64,000 bases of DNA, from assembly GCA_004134985.1 (NCBI GenBank), contig REGQ01000012.1:118084-182083 (forward strand). The letters run 5' to 3'. A program made the position numbers and the translations under genes. A model generated the notes under the pieces. It had not been told where the DNA came from. It saw only the letters and a program-made list of their open reading frames with translations, and searched no databases. The stretch comes from Paenibacillaceae bacterium (GTDB lineage Bacteria > Bacillota > Bacilli > Paenibacillales > Paenibacillaceae). Below are positions 8,857 to 17,075 of the stretch, piece after piece (the stretch's first letter is position 1; every line of letters starts with the position of its first letter).

Positions 8857-11229
8857 ATGAATAATAACAAGGTTGTGGAAAATAGCAAGACAGCGGGGGA
8901 CAGCAAACCTGCGCAAAATCATAAGTTGTGGTACAACAAGGCGGCAGCAAGTTGGAAACAAGGGCTGCCGATCGGCAACGGAAGAATTGGCGCGGTTATT
9001 CAAGCCGGCGTCGACAGCGAAATTTGGAGCATGACGGAAGTCACCTACTGGTCGGGCCAAGCCGAACACATTGAAGGGCCGACTGATGCGAGAGAAAAGC
9101 TGGAAATCATGCGCGAGCGCTTCTTTGCAGGGGATTATGTCGAAGGGGACAGGTTGGCGAAGGAAGCTTTGCAGCCCAAAAAGCAAAACTTCGGCACAAA
9201 CTTGCCTATGTGTGATGTTGTGTTTCGCTACGGGCGTGAAGGAGAGCAGCTACACCGTGAGCTGAACCTCGACACCGCTATCTCACATGTTGCTTATATA
9301 AGCGATGATTGCCAAATAACCCGTGAAACTTTCGCTTCGCATGTCGACGATATCGTGGTGTCGCGTATTTCCGCCGACCGGAGTGGACAGGTGTCATTTT
9401 CGCTGCGGATTCAGGGAAATGGAGGCGAATTAAAGACAGCGCTTACGAACAGGCATACGATCATTTTTCAAGGACAGGCGCTTGAGCGTATGCATAGTAA
9501 TGGCGAATGCGGTGTGCTATGCGATGGAGAAATTGCCATTGCACTGAAGGGCGGCGTTCTCACAGGAGAAGGCGATGCGCTTGTTGTAAGCGGCGCGGAT
9601 GAAGCGATTATCTATTACGCAGTCAATACGAATTACGGCCGGTCAACCGAGGAGTGGGCGACGCAAAGCGGCAAGCAGCTGCAGTCCGCACTGGACAAAG
9701 GCTACGACAAGATCAAGCGAGGTCATATTGCGGACTATCAGGCGCTATATGGTCGGGTAACCCTGGAGCTGGGCCAATCGACATATGAGAACCTGCCGAC
9801 GGACGAAAGAATGGCGCGCGCGCGGTCAGGTCAGTTGGATGATCCGGGTTTGGCAGCATTATTTTATCAATATGGCCGGTATTTGACGATTTCCGGCTCC
9901 AGGGAGGGCTCGCCGCTACCGATGAACTTGCAGGGCATATGGAATGATGGCGAGGCCAACCGTATGGCTTGGAGCTGCGATTACCATCTGGACATCAATA
10001 CGCAAATGAATTATTTCCCGACGGAAATCAGCAATTTAGCTGAATGTCATGTTCCACTGATGAATTATATTGAACAATTGTCTAAAGCGGGCCGCCTTGC
10101 TGCAGAGGACTTCTATGGCTGCGAGGGCTGGGTCGCACATGTTTTTTCCAATGTATGGGGCTTCGCCGCACCGGGGTGGGAAACGTCATGGGGCTTGAAT
10201 GTAACGGGCGGTTTATGGTTGGCGGTGCATATGAAAGAACATTATGAATACGGGCTGGACCGCGACTTTCTGGTCAGACAGGCTTACCCTGTGCTCAAGG
10301 AGGCTTCCTTGTTCTTCCTCGATTACATGGTTGTTCATCCGCAACATGGGTGGCTTGTGACCGGGCCTTCCAATTCACCGGAAAACAGCTTTTATCCCGG
10401 TTCCCCGGCGGATGGGGGACAGCAATTGTCGATGGGAACGACAATGGATCAGATGCTCGTGCGGGATTTGTTCACGTTCTGTCTGGAGGCCGCTGAACTG
10501 CTGCAGACCGACCCCGCGTTCCGCGACAGGCTGCAGCATGCGATTCAACTGCTCCCGCCACTGCTCATTGGCAAGAAGGGGCAGCTGCAAGAGTGGTTGG
10601 AAGATTATGAGGAAGCCCAGCCTGAGCATCGGCATCTCGCTCATCTGTACGGCCTGTATCCGGGCGGTCAGATTACGCCGCAGAAGACGCCTGAACTGAG
10701 CGCAGCCTTGCGGAACACACTGACGAACAGGATGGCAGTCGACGGGCTGGAGGATATTGAGTTTACGGCGGCGTTATTCGCATCCGGCTTCTCACGACTT
10801 TACGAGGGTGAACGGGCTGTAAAGCATATCATGCATCTGATCAGTGAGTTGTGCTTCGATAATATGCTGTCCTATTCCAAAGCGGGGGTTGCCGGTGCGG
10901 AGGAAAATATTTTTGTCATCGACGGCAATTTCGGCGGTGCCGCCGCTGTGGCAGATATGCTGCTGCAGAGCCAAGCGGGGGAGATTCATCTTCTGCCTGC
11001 CCTGCCGTCTGTATGGGCAACCGGTTCATTCCGCGGACTCCGGGCCAAAGGAAATGTAGAGGTGGATGCCGTCTGGGAAGACGGGCAGTTGAAAGAAGCG
11101 ACCCTCCGGGCAGGTTCAGCAGGCACAGCTGTCGTAAGATACGGTGCCCATACGATTAGAATAGAGCTTGCAGCAGACAGTCTGTACCGGATTGATCCGG
11201 CAAGCTTTGGCGCTGCACGCGAGACATAA
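8857..11229 (+). CDS. Glycoside hydrolase family 95 alpha-L-fucosidase
   Basis: A 790-residue protein matching GH95 along its length. Seen are the N-terminal beta-domain signature LPIGNGRIGAVIQAG (~residue 40), MNLQGIWND (~355), DYHLDINTQMNYFPTE (~375), SPENSFYPGS (~508), and HRHLAHLYGLYPG (~590) of the catalytic (alpha/alpha)6 barrel. GH95 enzymes release terminal L-fucose, and sometimes L-galactose, from oligosaccharides with inversion. No signal peptide is visible, so it probably acts on imported oligosaccharides in the cytoplasm. The next two genes look like sugar-acid pathway enzymes, which fits non-phosphorylative use of the released sugar. GAGG ends about 11 bp before the ATG. Confidence 0.92.
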   Translation: MNNNKVVENSKTAGDSKPAQNHKLWYNKAAASWKQGLPIGNGRIGAVIQAGVDSEIWSMTEVTYWSGQAEHIEGPTDAREKLEIMRERFFAGDYVEGDRLAKEALQPKKQNFGTNLPMCDVVFRYGREGEQLHRELNLDTAISHVAYISDDCQITRETFASHVDDIVVSRISADRSGQVSFSLRIQGNGGELKTALTNRHTIIFQGQALERMHSNGECGVLCDGEIAIALKGGVLTGEGDALVVSGADEAIIYYAVNTNYGRSTEEWATQSGKQLQSALDKGYDKIKRGHIADYQALYGRVTLELGQSTYENLPTDERMARARSGQLDDPGLAALFYQYGRYLTISGSREGSPLPMNLQGIWNDGEANRMAWSCDYHLDINTQMNYFPTEISNLAECHVPLMNYIEQLSKAGRLAAEDFYGCEGWVAHVFSNVWGFAAPGWETSWGLNVTGGLWLAVHMKEHYEYGLDRDFLVRQAYPVLKEASLFFLDYMVVHPQHGWLVTGPSNSPENSFYPGSPADGGQQLSMGTTMDQMLVRDLFTFCLEAAELLQTDPAFRDRLQHAIQLLPPLLIGKKGQLQEWLEDYEEAQPEHRHLAHLYGLYPGGQITPQKTPELSAALRNTLTNRMAVDGLEDIEFTAALFASGFSRLYEGERAVKHIMHLISELCFDNMLSYSKAGVAGAEENIFVIDGNFGGAAAVADMLLQSQAGEIHLLPALPSVWATGSFRGLRAKGNVEVDAVWEDGQLKEATLRAGSAGTAVVRYGAHTIRIELAADSLYRIDPASFGAARET

Positions 11230-11288
11230 TATAAGGGGTTTTATGAAAAGGCGGATTTTCAAAGTGTCAGGAAGAAGGGAGGACACCC

Positions 11289-12056
11289 ATGCTCATTAAA
11301 GGAAAGGTATGTCTCATTACCGGAGGCGGGTCCGGGATTGGAGAAGTTGCCGCCTGGCGGTTTGCAGAAGAGGGAGCGCGTGTCATCATTGCCGATATTG
11401 ACGAAAACGCCGGCAAGAGCGTCGCAGCGCAAGTAAGGAGCGCTTACGGCACAGAAGCTGCAATCGCGATCCGCGCGGACGTTTCCGACGAGCAGGAGGT
11501 TCAGTCATTGGCAGTCGCGATCGCCAGCCAGTGCGGCAAATTGGACGTGTTGCTTAACAATGCGGCAACGATACTGCCGAAACGGCTGGAAGAGGTGGAA
11601 ACAGCCGAATGGAGCAGGATGATGGACATTAATTTAAAAAGCGTCTTTCTCCTGATTAAATATATGATTCCCATGCTAAGGCAGTCCAAGGGAAGTATCG
11701 TCAATATGGGATCATTAAATGGATTGATCGGCCAGAAGAACAACGCGGTATATGCCTCTACCAAGGGAGCGATCGTGGCGATGACAAAATCGCTTGCACT
11801 GGATTACGCGCCCGATGGTGTGCGTGTCAACTGCATTTGTCCGGCAGGCGTGTCCACGCCGCTGCTGGAACAATGGATTGCCGAGCAGCAAGATCCTGCG
11901 CATGCGCGGCTTATGCTTGATGAGATGCATCCGCTTGGCCGGCCGGCCAAGCCGTCTGAAATTGCGGATGCAGCGTTATTTTTTGCCAGCAGCCTGTCGC
12001 AATTCGTGACCGGTGTCGCGCTGCCTGTTGATGGGGGCGCTTCGCTAGGCTATTAG
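11289..12056 (+). CDS. SDR family dehydrogenase, probable sugar dehydrogenase
   Basis: A 255-residue classical short-chain dehydrogenase. It has the cofactor loop TGGGSGIG (residues ~12-19), NNAA (~91), an active-site Ser near MGSLNG, and the YASTKG catalytic Tyr/Lys (~158). IADID after the glycine loop suggests NAD(H) preference because of the acidic residue. The C-terminal GVALPVDGG is typical. It lies 59 bp after the fucosidase with AGAAGGGAGG as ribosome binding site and is followed by an enolase-superfamily dehydratase candidate. The order suggests oxidation of the released sugar to its lactone or acid. The exact substrate (L-fucose or another) is inference. Confidence 0.88.
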   Translation: MLIKGKVCLITGGGSGIGEVAAWRFAEEGARVIIADIDENAGKSVAAQVRSAYGTEAAIAIRADVSDEQEVQSLAVAIASQCGKLDVLLNNAATILPKRLEEVETAEWSRMMDINLKSVFLLIKYMIPMLRQSKGSIVNMGSLNGLIGQKNNAVYASTKGAIVAMTKSLALDYAPDGVRVNCICPAGVSTPLLEQWIAEQQDPAHARLMLDEMHPLGRPAKPSEIADAALFFASSLSQFVTGVALPVDGGASLGY

Positions 12057-12107
12057 CCGGGCGGTTCTAAATTCATGAGTCATGACTAACACTTGGAGGA
12101 ATGAGAG

Positions 12108-13205
12108 ATGAAGATTACGAAAGCGGAAAGTTTTATTTTGCATGTGCCAATTACGCCGCCGATCACCGACGCGATCAACATTGCCACCCATTGGGGAGTG
12201 ACCGGCGTACGCATCGAGACCGATGAAGGGATTACGGGATACGGTTATACCGGAACTTGTGCCAAGGGCGATGAAATGATCGCAGACACGATCGACAAAT
12301 ATTACGCCCCGCTGCTCATTGGCAAAAATCCATTTATGGTGAAGCAGCTCTGGGACGAGATGCGCTACGGTGCAATGCACTGGATTGGCCGTGCAGGTGT
12401 CACCCACATGGCGCTGGCTGCCGTCGATATCGCACTCTGGGACATCATGTCCAAGGCGGCCGAGAAGCCGCTCTGGCAGTACCTTGGCGGGCATAAGCCG
12501 GAGAAGATCAAAGCCTATAACACGAACGGCGGATGGCTGAACTGGAGTAAGGAGCGGCTCATTGAAGATATGGCCTCGATTTTGGATCAGGGCTTTACCG
12601 CGGTCAAGATGAAGGTAGGCAAACCCGACCCAAGGGAAGATTATGAGCGGGTGGAAGCAGTCAGACGGGCAATCGGCGACCGCACCGGCTTGATGATCGA
12701 CGTGAACCAACAGTGGAATATTACGACGGCGATGACATGGGGGAAGAAGCTGGAGCAGTTCGATCTGATCTGGCTCGAAGAGCCGCTTAACCCTGACGAT
12801 ATCGCCAACCACAAGAAATTGGCTGACGAATTGAATGTACCCATTGCGCTCGGCGAGCACGTTTATAATAAGTATGCCTTCCGAGATTATATCGCACAAG
12901 GCGCGGTCGAATATGTGCAGGTAGACGTCACCCGGGTCGCCGGCGTAACCGAATGGATGCAGGTGGCCGGTCTTGCCGCGGCATACGATCTGCCAGTATG
13001 CCCGCATGTTGGGGACATGGGACAAATTCATCAGCATCTGGTTGCTGCTACACCAGGCGCCATTATGCTGGAGTACATTCCATGGATTCGTCATATTTTC
13101 GAGGAGCCGGCTACAGTGCAGGATGGTTATTATGTGCTGCCGCAGCAGCCTGGTGCATCCACGACCATTATCCCACAATATTTTGAAGCTTACCGTGTGA
13201 AATAA
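12108..13205 (+). CDS. Enolase superfamily sugar-acid dehydratase (MR/MLE family)
   Basis: A 365-residue mandelate racemase/muconate lactonizing type enzyme. Visible are the capping domain, KMKVG with a KxK base pair (~residue 170), metal ligands in IDVNQQW (~200), WLEEP (~223) and GEH (~250), and a late PHVGD (~305) supplying the His acid/base region. Family members usually dehydrate sugar acids or racemise. Being cotranscribed with a GH95 fucosidase and an SDR, it may be an L-fuconate-type dehydratase. It is shorter than classical fuconate dehydratases of about 440 residues, so D-galactonate-like or another acid is equally possible. ACTTGGAGGAATG gives a good ribosome binding site. Confidence 0.88.
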   Translation: MKITKAESFILHVPITPPITDAINIATHWGVTGVRIETDEGITGYGYTGTCAKGDEMIADTIDKYYAPLLIGKNPFMVKQLWDEMRYGAMHWIGRAGVTHMALAAVDIALWDIMSKAAEKPLWQYLGGHKPEKIKAYNTNGGWLNWSKERLIEDMASILDQGFTAVKMKVGKPDPREDYERVEAVRRAIGDRTGLMIDVNQQWNITTAMTWGKKLEQFDLIWLEEPLNPDDIANHKKLADELNVPIALGEHVYNKYAFRDYIAQGAVEYVQVDVTRVAGVTEWMQVAGLAAAYDLPVCPHVGDMGQIHQHLVAATPGAIMLEYIPWIRHIFEEPATVQDGYYVLPQQPGASTTIIPQYFEAYRVK

Positions 13206-13274
13206 CGTGCTGGATAAACGCAGATTGCGATTGGATAGCGGGCATCATTATCTATAAAAAATGTCGATCCAAGG

Positions 13275-13312
13275 AGCGGCTGTGATGGAATTTCATTCGC
13301 AGCTGCTTTTTT
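13275..13312 (+). terminator. Rho-independent terminator of the fucosidase cluster
   Basis: AGCGGCTGTGA pairs with TTCGCAGCTGCT (one G-A mismatch, one G-T pair) across a ~14-base loop and runs into TTTTTT. It lies 70 bp after the dehydratase stop. Confidence 0.7.
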
Positions 13313-13497
13313 GGCATCGTAGGGGGCAGTTATTGCCGAATAACAAAAACAACAAGCGTAGCCCGGCAAGTCCGCACCTTCTGTGGCAACGTATTTTTCC
13401 TGAAACGTTTGTGTTATTATATGCGTACAAGAATGTTATATAAAAATATGAAACTCTTAGGTAAGCCGACGCTGGGGAAATAGGAAAAGGACAGATC

Positions 13498-14118
13498 ATG
13501 ATGAACTTTAATATTGAAATGCTGTTTGATCAATACGGGTATGCTTTCCTGTTTGTGGGCTTGCTGCTGGAATTTATTGCACTCCCCTTTCCCGGGGAAA
13601 CAACGATGCTGTATGCGGGATACTTGTCTTACGCTGGTATTCTGAATGGATGGACCGCCCTGATCTTTGCTTTCACCGGAACGACAATCGGCATGACAGT
13701 GACGTATTTTATCGGCCTGAAAGCGGGAATGCCGTTCGTTGAACGTTATGGCAAGTGGGTGCTGCTTACTCCGGGGAAACTTGAAATGACAAAGAAATGG
13801 TTCAATCGTTACGGTCATGTGCTTGTGTTTATCGGTTATTTTATTCCCGGTGTCCGGCATGTCACCGGCTATTTCACCGGTATTACCGGTACCCCATTTC
13901 GAACATTCGCCATCTATGCCTATAGCGGCGCGTTGTTTTGGTGTGTCTGTTTTATCGGGCTGGGGAACCTGTTTGGTCCGCAATGGGAAAAGCTGTTGCA
14001 TGCGATCGAGCGTCATTCCTGGAAGCTTGCGATTGCCGCCATTGTGCTTGTAGCTATGGCTTGGGCCGCGAGACTGGTTGTCAGACGACGCTTTGCCAAA
14101 CGGGTCGGCAGTGCTTAA
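13498..14118 (+). CDS. DedA family membrane protein
   Basis: A 206-residue integral membrane protein of the DedA/SNARE-associated (VTT) family. It shows the conserved acidic stretch LLEFIALPFPGE near residue 22-33, GLKAGMPFVERYGKW near 76, FNRYGHVLVFIGYFIPGVRH near 102-121, and several hydrophobic spans. DedA proteins are undecaprenyl-phosphate or phospholipid translocases that support envelope integrity. It has its own terminator and is probably a single-gene unit. A degenerate relative of the same family lies at 60211-60741. Confidence 0.92.
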   Translation: MMNFNIEMLFDQYGYAFLFVGLLLEFIALPFPGETTMLYAGYLSYAGILNGWTALIFAFTGTTIGMTVTYFIGLKAGMPFVERYGKWVLLTPGKLEMTKKWFNRYGHVLVFIGYFIPGVRHVTGYFTGITGTPFRTFAIYAYSGALFWCVCFIGLGNLFGPQWEKLLHAIERHSWKLAIAAIVLVAMAWAARLVVRRRFAKRVGSA

Positions 14119-14147
14119 GCATTCGCATCGCATGAAGGATTATACAT

Positions 14148-14184
14148 AAAAAGCCTTGGGAGAAACATCTCTCAAGGCTTTTTT
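14148..14184 (+). terminator. Rho-independent terminator after dedA
   Basis: AAAAGCCTTGGGAGA pairs almost perfectly with TCTCTCAAGGCTTTT around an AACA loop, followed by a T run. Confidence 0.92.
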
Positions 14185-14222
14185 CCGATTATCGTTCGTA
14201 GGGGATGCCATCTTCCGAGGAA

Positions 14223-14685
14223 CTGCTGTGGGATTCCAAGCGGCACCTTGTTGAACAGAAGATACAAGAGGTTATTCAGAGGCCAAAACACTCGGAATTA
14301 CGAAAGCGGAACTAACGGCAATGATGGACATTTTATACGAGGAGGATGGGCAATGAGCAGTGTGATGGAAGTATCCGGCCTGCATAAAGCGAGCGGTCAG
14401 TTTATTGACCGTCTTGATTTCGATGAGAGCTTCCATTATCATCTACGAAAAGAAGGAATTATTCTATGCGGCAAGCGACTTGTTGTTTTTTTGTATACCA
14501 TAACTCCGGTTGAAGTGGATTCGAGGCTTGCCTTCCCGCTCGGCGCGGCGACTGTACCAATCAGCTTTTCGATGTTTTACCGACTTAGCGGAGACAGGGT
14601 ATACAGCAAAACAGGGCATGCGCCCCTCCACGGGAGAGACGAAGCAACAGCCGCTCAACAGTTGCAACTTGAAAGGATGACGGTT
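14223..14685 (+). pseudogene. Collapsed GntR (YtrA-type)/ABC transporter remnant fused to the next gene
   Basis: Pieces of three reading frames survive. HLVEQKIQEVIQ, then ITKAELTAMMDILYEEDGQ ending at 14356, resembles the C-terminus of a YtrA-type GntR regulator. Overlapping its stop by ATGA is an ATG (14353) with a strong GGAGGATGG site that starts SSVMEVSGLHKASGQF, resembling the N-terminus of an ABC ATPase. After ~20 residues the similarity changes to an unrelated hydrophobic segment (GKRLVVFLYTITP and on), perhaps a permease end. The frame then runs unbroken into the WYL regulator. I read this as an internal deletion of a gntR-ABC operon; family matches are from memory. Confidence 0.5.
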
Positions 14686-15654
14686 ATGAGGGCTGACAGG
14701 CTCGTCAATATTATGATTTTGCTGCAAAACAGAGGGAAAATGACGACGGAGGAGCTTTCAGGCCTGCTCGAAGTGTCCCCCCGGACGATCTTAAGAGACA
14801 TGGAAGCTTTAAGCGGCTCCGGTATCCCTGTTGTCGCAGACAGGGGAAAAGCGGGCGGCTGGCGGTTAATGGATCACTTTCGCAGTCAGTTAAGCGGCAT
14901 AAAGCTGGCCGATATGAAATCGCTGCTGATCGTGCCCTCCGACAAGATTTTGCGTGACCTGGGAGTCGAGGCATCGCAAGTTGACGTTCGTCACAAACTG
15001 CTAGCTTCCATGCCCAGCTTTATCCGGGACGAGGCGCAGCACTATGTGGAGAAAATTTATATCGATACAGGCACATGGAAACCTTCAACAGAGCTGCCTG
15101 GTCCTTTTCAAACGGTTCAGCAAGCGGTCTGGGAAGAAAAGAAGCTGGACATTGTATATGACAAAACGAATGGGGAGCATTCAAGCAGACAGATTTCACC
15201 TCTGGGACTGGTCGCTAAAGGCAACGCTTGGTATCTGATAGCCATGTCTGACGAAGGAGAGTACCGAAGTTTCAGAATTTCACGAATCCGCCAGGCGCAG
15301 ATGGGGCTTGAGACATTTTCCCGGCCAACCGGCTTCTCGCTTGCAGACTATTGGAAGCAAAGCAAAACGGATTTTGCGGAACAGCTCCCCTTATTTCAAG
15401 CCAAAGTTATGGCACATCCCTCGATAATCAGCCGAATGCGTTTTACAAGCAAATTTGTGCATGGCATACAGTTGGAAGCTGCAGCAGACAAGCAGTGGGT
15501 TTCCGTTACCTTAACCTTTAATAGCGAACAGGAAATCGTTGAATATGTGCTTGGCTTTGGTGAGAACATGAGACTGATTCATCCGGAGCCGCTGATTGAC
15601 AAAATCGTGCAGCAAGCGAAGGCTGTTGCAAATATGTATGTGCATGTACAATAG
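14686..15654 (+). CDS. YafY-type WYL-domain transcriptional regulator
   Basis: 322 residues from ATG 14686, which has AAAGGATG before it. Residues 1-60 form a DeoR-like winged helix (LVNIMILLQNRGKMTTEELS, VSPRTILRDMEALS). The middle to C-terminal part holds the WYL ligand-binding domain (SPLGLVAKGNAWYLIA, residues ~175-190) and a WCX-like end. Such regulators often sense nucleic acid ligands or metabolites. The reading frame is open further upstream to 14248, and a well-spaced ribosome binding site also precedes ATG 14353. A 434-residue form with a chimeric N-terminus is therefore possible, although the extension looks like remnant DNA. Confidence 0.85.
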   Translation: MRADRLVNIMILLQNRGKMTTEELSGLLEVSPRTILRDMEALSGSGIPVVADRGKAGGWRLMDHFRSQLSGIKLADMKSLLIVPSDKILRDLGVEASQVDVRHKLLASMPSFIRDEAQHYVEKIYIDTGTWKPSTELPGPFQTVQQAVWEEKKLDIVYDKTNGEHSSRQISPLGLVAKGNAWYLIAMSDEGEYRSFRISRIRQAQMGLETFSRPTGFSLADYWKQSKTDFAEQLPLFQAKVMAHPSIISRMRFTSKFVHGIQLEAAADKQWVSVTLTFNSEQEIVEYVLGFGENMRLIHPEPLIDKIVQQAKAVANMYVHVQ

Positions 15655-15663
15655 CAGGCCGGA

Positions 15664-15701
15664 AGGGAGGTCAACCATCCATTTGAGAAGGTTAGACCTC
15701 C
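15664..15701. terminator. Possible bidirectional terminator between WYL gene and ger operon
   Basis: GGAGGTCAACC pairs with GGTTAGACCTCC, with one bulged base. On the + strand it is followed by TGTTGATTTTT. The right arm overlaps the last codons of the converging germination permease gene. Confidence 0.5.
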
Positions 15702-16810
15702 TGTTGATTTTTACTCCGCTTATTGCGAAAGCGAATAAATGCAACGACCAGAACGATCAGAAACGGCACACTGTAGGCGAGCGTGTTAATGAGCGGCCAA
15801 CTGCTATTTACAAGTTCCTCAAGCTCAGATTCCTTCGTATAAGTGGTCAATGACAGCAGCAGGCAAATAAAAGCAGCGGGAAGGACGATCAAACGTTCAT
15901 TGTTTACTCTCAGCAGTTCCTTCAACACTTTCATTAGAATAATCAACAGAATGGCGGCTTTAAAGTAAAAGCCGACAATCAATGAAAAACCGATAACCGA
16001 TTCAATTCTTTCGATGATTTCCTGAACATAGATCAGTCTGGCAAGTTGATATAAGGAATATTTCAAGTCGCCGGAGAGTGGTCCAAGCACCATAATGCTG
16101 CTTATAACCGAGGCGATCAGCGTCATGGCATTGATAATAAGTGCGAGATGCAGTTGTTTCCCAAGCTTGGAATCGTCCTCCCTTCGAACGAAGTGAAATA
16201 TTATCGCGAAAACAATCAATTCCGAATAGGGGAAGCCGTAAACGACATAGGCGGCATTCAAAACAGGCCCAATCCCTTCGGGCATAATTGGAATGAGATA
16301 CTCTGGGTGGTACAAGGTTCCGACCAAAACCCAGACTAAAACAATGAATCCAAACATCAGGCCAAGCAGAAGGCCCGCCATGCGGGCAATCACTTCTATT
16401 CCAGCGAGTGCAGTAAGCGCGATTGTTACAAAGAACAGTGAGTTTACCACATAGGTAGGCGTTTCTTTTAACATGGTGCTTTTGAAGAAAATGCCGATCT
16501 CACTGACAATTCCGCCAATATGCCAAAACATGACACAGGTGAACGGGATCATCAGCACCATGGTCAATCCATTCCCCAACACAGCGCGGCTTTGTCCCAC
16601 GAACGATAAATCCGGAAACTGCCGATGCAAGTACAACAGGCCGGATAGCAGAATCATCCCCATCCCCATAGCGATTAAAATGGCAACCCATGAACCATTG
16701 CCGGCAATACTGGTCAGCGGAGCAGGGACGATGACGATCGATGAGCCGGTAATAAAGAAGAGGAACATCATGGTCATTTGGATCGAGCTAATCCGTTCTC
16801 GTTTACGCAT
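15692..16810 (-). CDS. Spore germination receptor B subunit (GerAB/GerKB family permease)
   Basis: A 372-residue membrane protein with about ten hydrophobic spans, of the endospore germination permease family within the APC superfamily. The N-terminal SSIQMTMMFLFFITGSSIV and the ANGSW-like AGNGSWVAILIAMG match GerAB-type subunits. It binds the germinant and works with the A and C subunits in the spore inner membrane. It is the last gene of a four-gene operon read right to left: A (18242-19828), C (17076-18245), small membrane protein, then B. The small extra gene between C and B is a common variation. Expression in the forespore is expected for the family; no promoter was assigned. Confidence 0.93.
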   Translation of the reverse strand: MRKRERISSIQMTMMFLFFITGSSIVIVPAPLTSIAGNGSWVAILIAMGMGMILLSGLLYLHRQFPDLSFVGQSRAVLGNGLTMVLMIPFTCVMFWHIGGIVSEIGIFFKSTMLKETPTYVVNSLFFVTIALTALAGIEVIARMAGLLLGLMFGFIVLVWVLVGTLYHPEYLIPIMPEGIGPVLNAAYVVYGFPYSELIVFAIIFHFVRREDDSKLGKQLHLALIINAMTLIASVISSIMVLGPLSGDLKYSLYQLARLIYVQEIIERIESVIGFSLIVGFYFKAAILLIILMKVLKELLRVNNERLIVLPAAFICLLLSLTTYTKESELEELVNSSWPLINTLAYSVPFLIVLVVAFIRFRNKRSKNQQEV

Positions 16811-16830
16811 ACGTTCCTCCTATTCCGAGT

Positions 16831-17073
16831 TTACGACTTGGCAGGATTGAGCCAGTGAACGAAGCGGTCAGCCGGGCCCGTCAGCAGATTAAAAAGTGTG
16901 TCCAGATTGGGCCATGGCTTGGATGCGACGAATAAGAAAGCGAGATAAAGAAGCGGCACCATCATCACGCCATACACGACCCGATCGCGATGACTGGCCT
17001 GTTTGAAATTGGGGATGTCCCGGATAAGCATTGCCGCAGCCAGCAGCAAGACACAAAACAGTTTACCGTACAT
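16831..17073 (-). CDS. Small two-span membrane protein of the germination operon
   Basis: 80 residues. Hydrophobic stretches run from about 4-17 (FCVLLLAAAMLI) and 34-50 (VMMVPLLYLAFLFVA), with a charged linker between. It lies 2 bp after the C-subunit gene and 20 bp before the B-subunit gene on the same strand, so it is cotranscribed with them. Small D-type subunits with two membrane spans are known in some gerA-type operons and modulate receptor function. Assignment to that class is by context, not by sequence match. Confidence 0.75.
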   Translation of the reverse strand: MYGKLFCVLLLAAAMLIRDIPNFKQASHRDRVVYGVMMVPLLYLAFLFVASKPWPNLDTLFNLLTGPADRFVHWLNPAKS

Positions 17074-17075
17074 CG

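Noticed and set aside
12045..13178. 377-codon - strand frame opposite the enolase-superfamily gene
   Set aside because: The + strand has all metal-binding and catalytic motifs in order; the long antisense frame reflects GC-rich codon bias.
13417..14133. 238-codon - strand frame opposite dedA
   Set aside because: Antisense to a well-conserved membrane protein; its composition (Lys, His, Gln runs) is typical of a mirror of hydrophobic codons.
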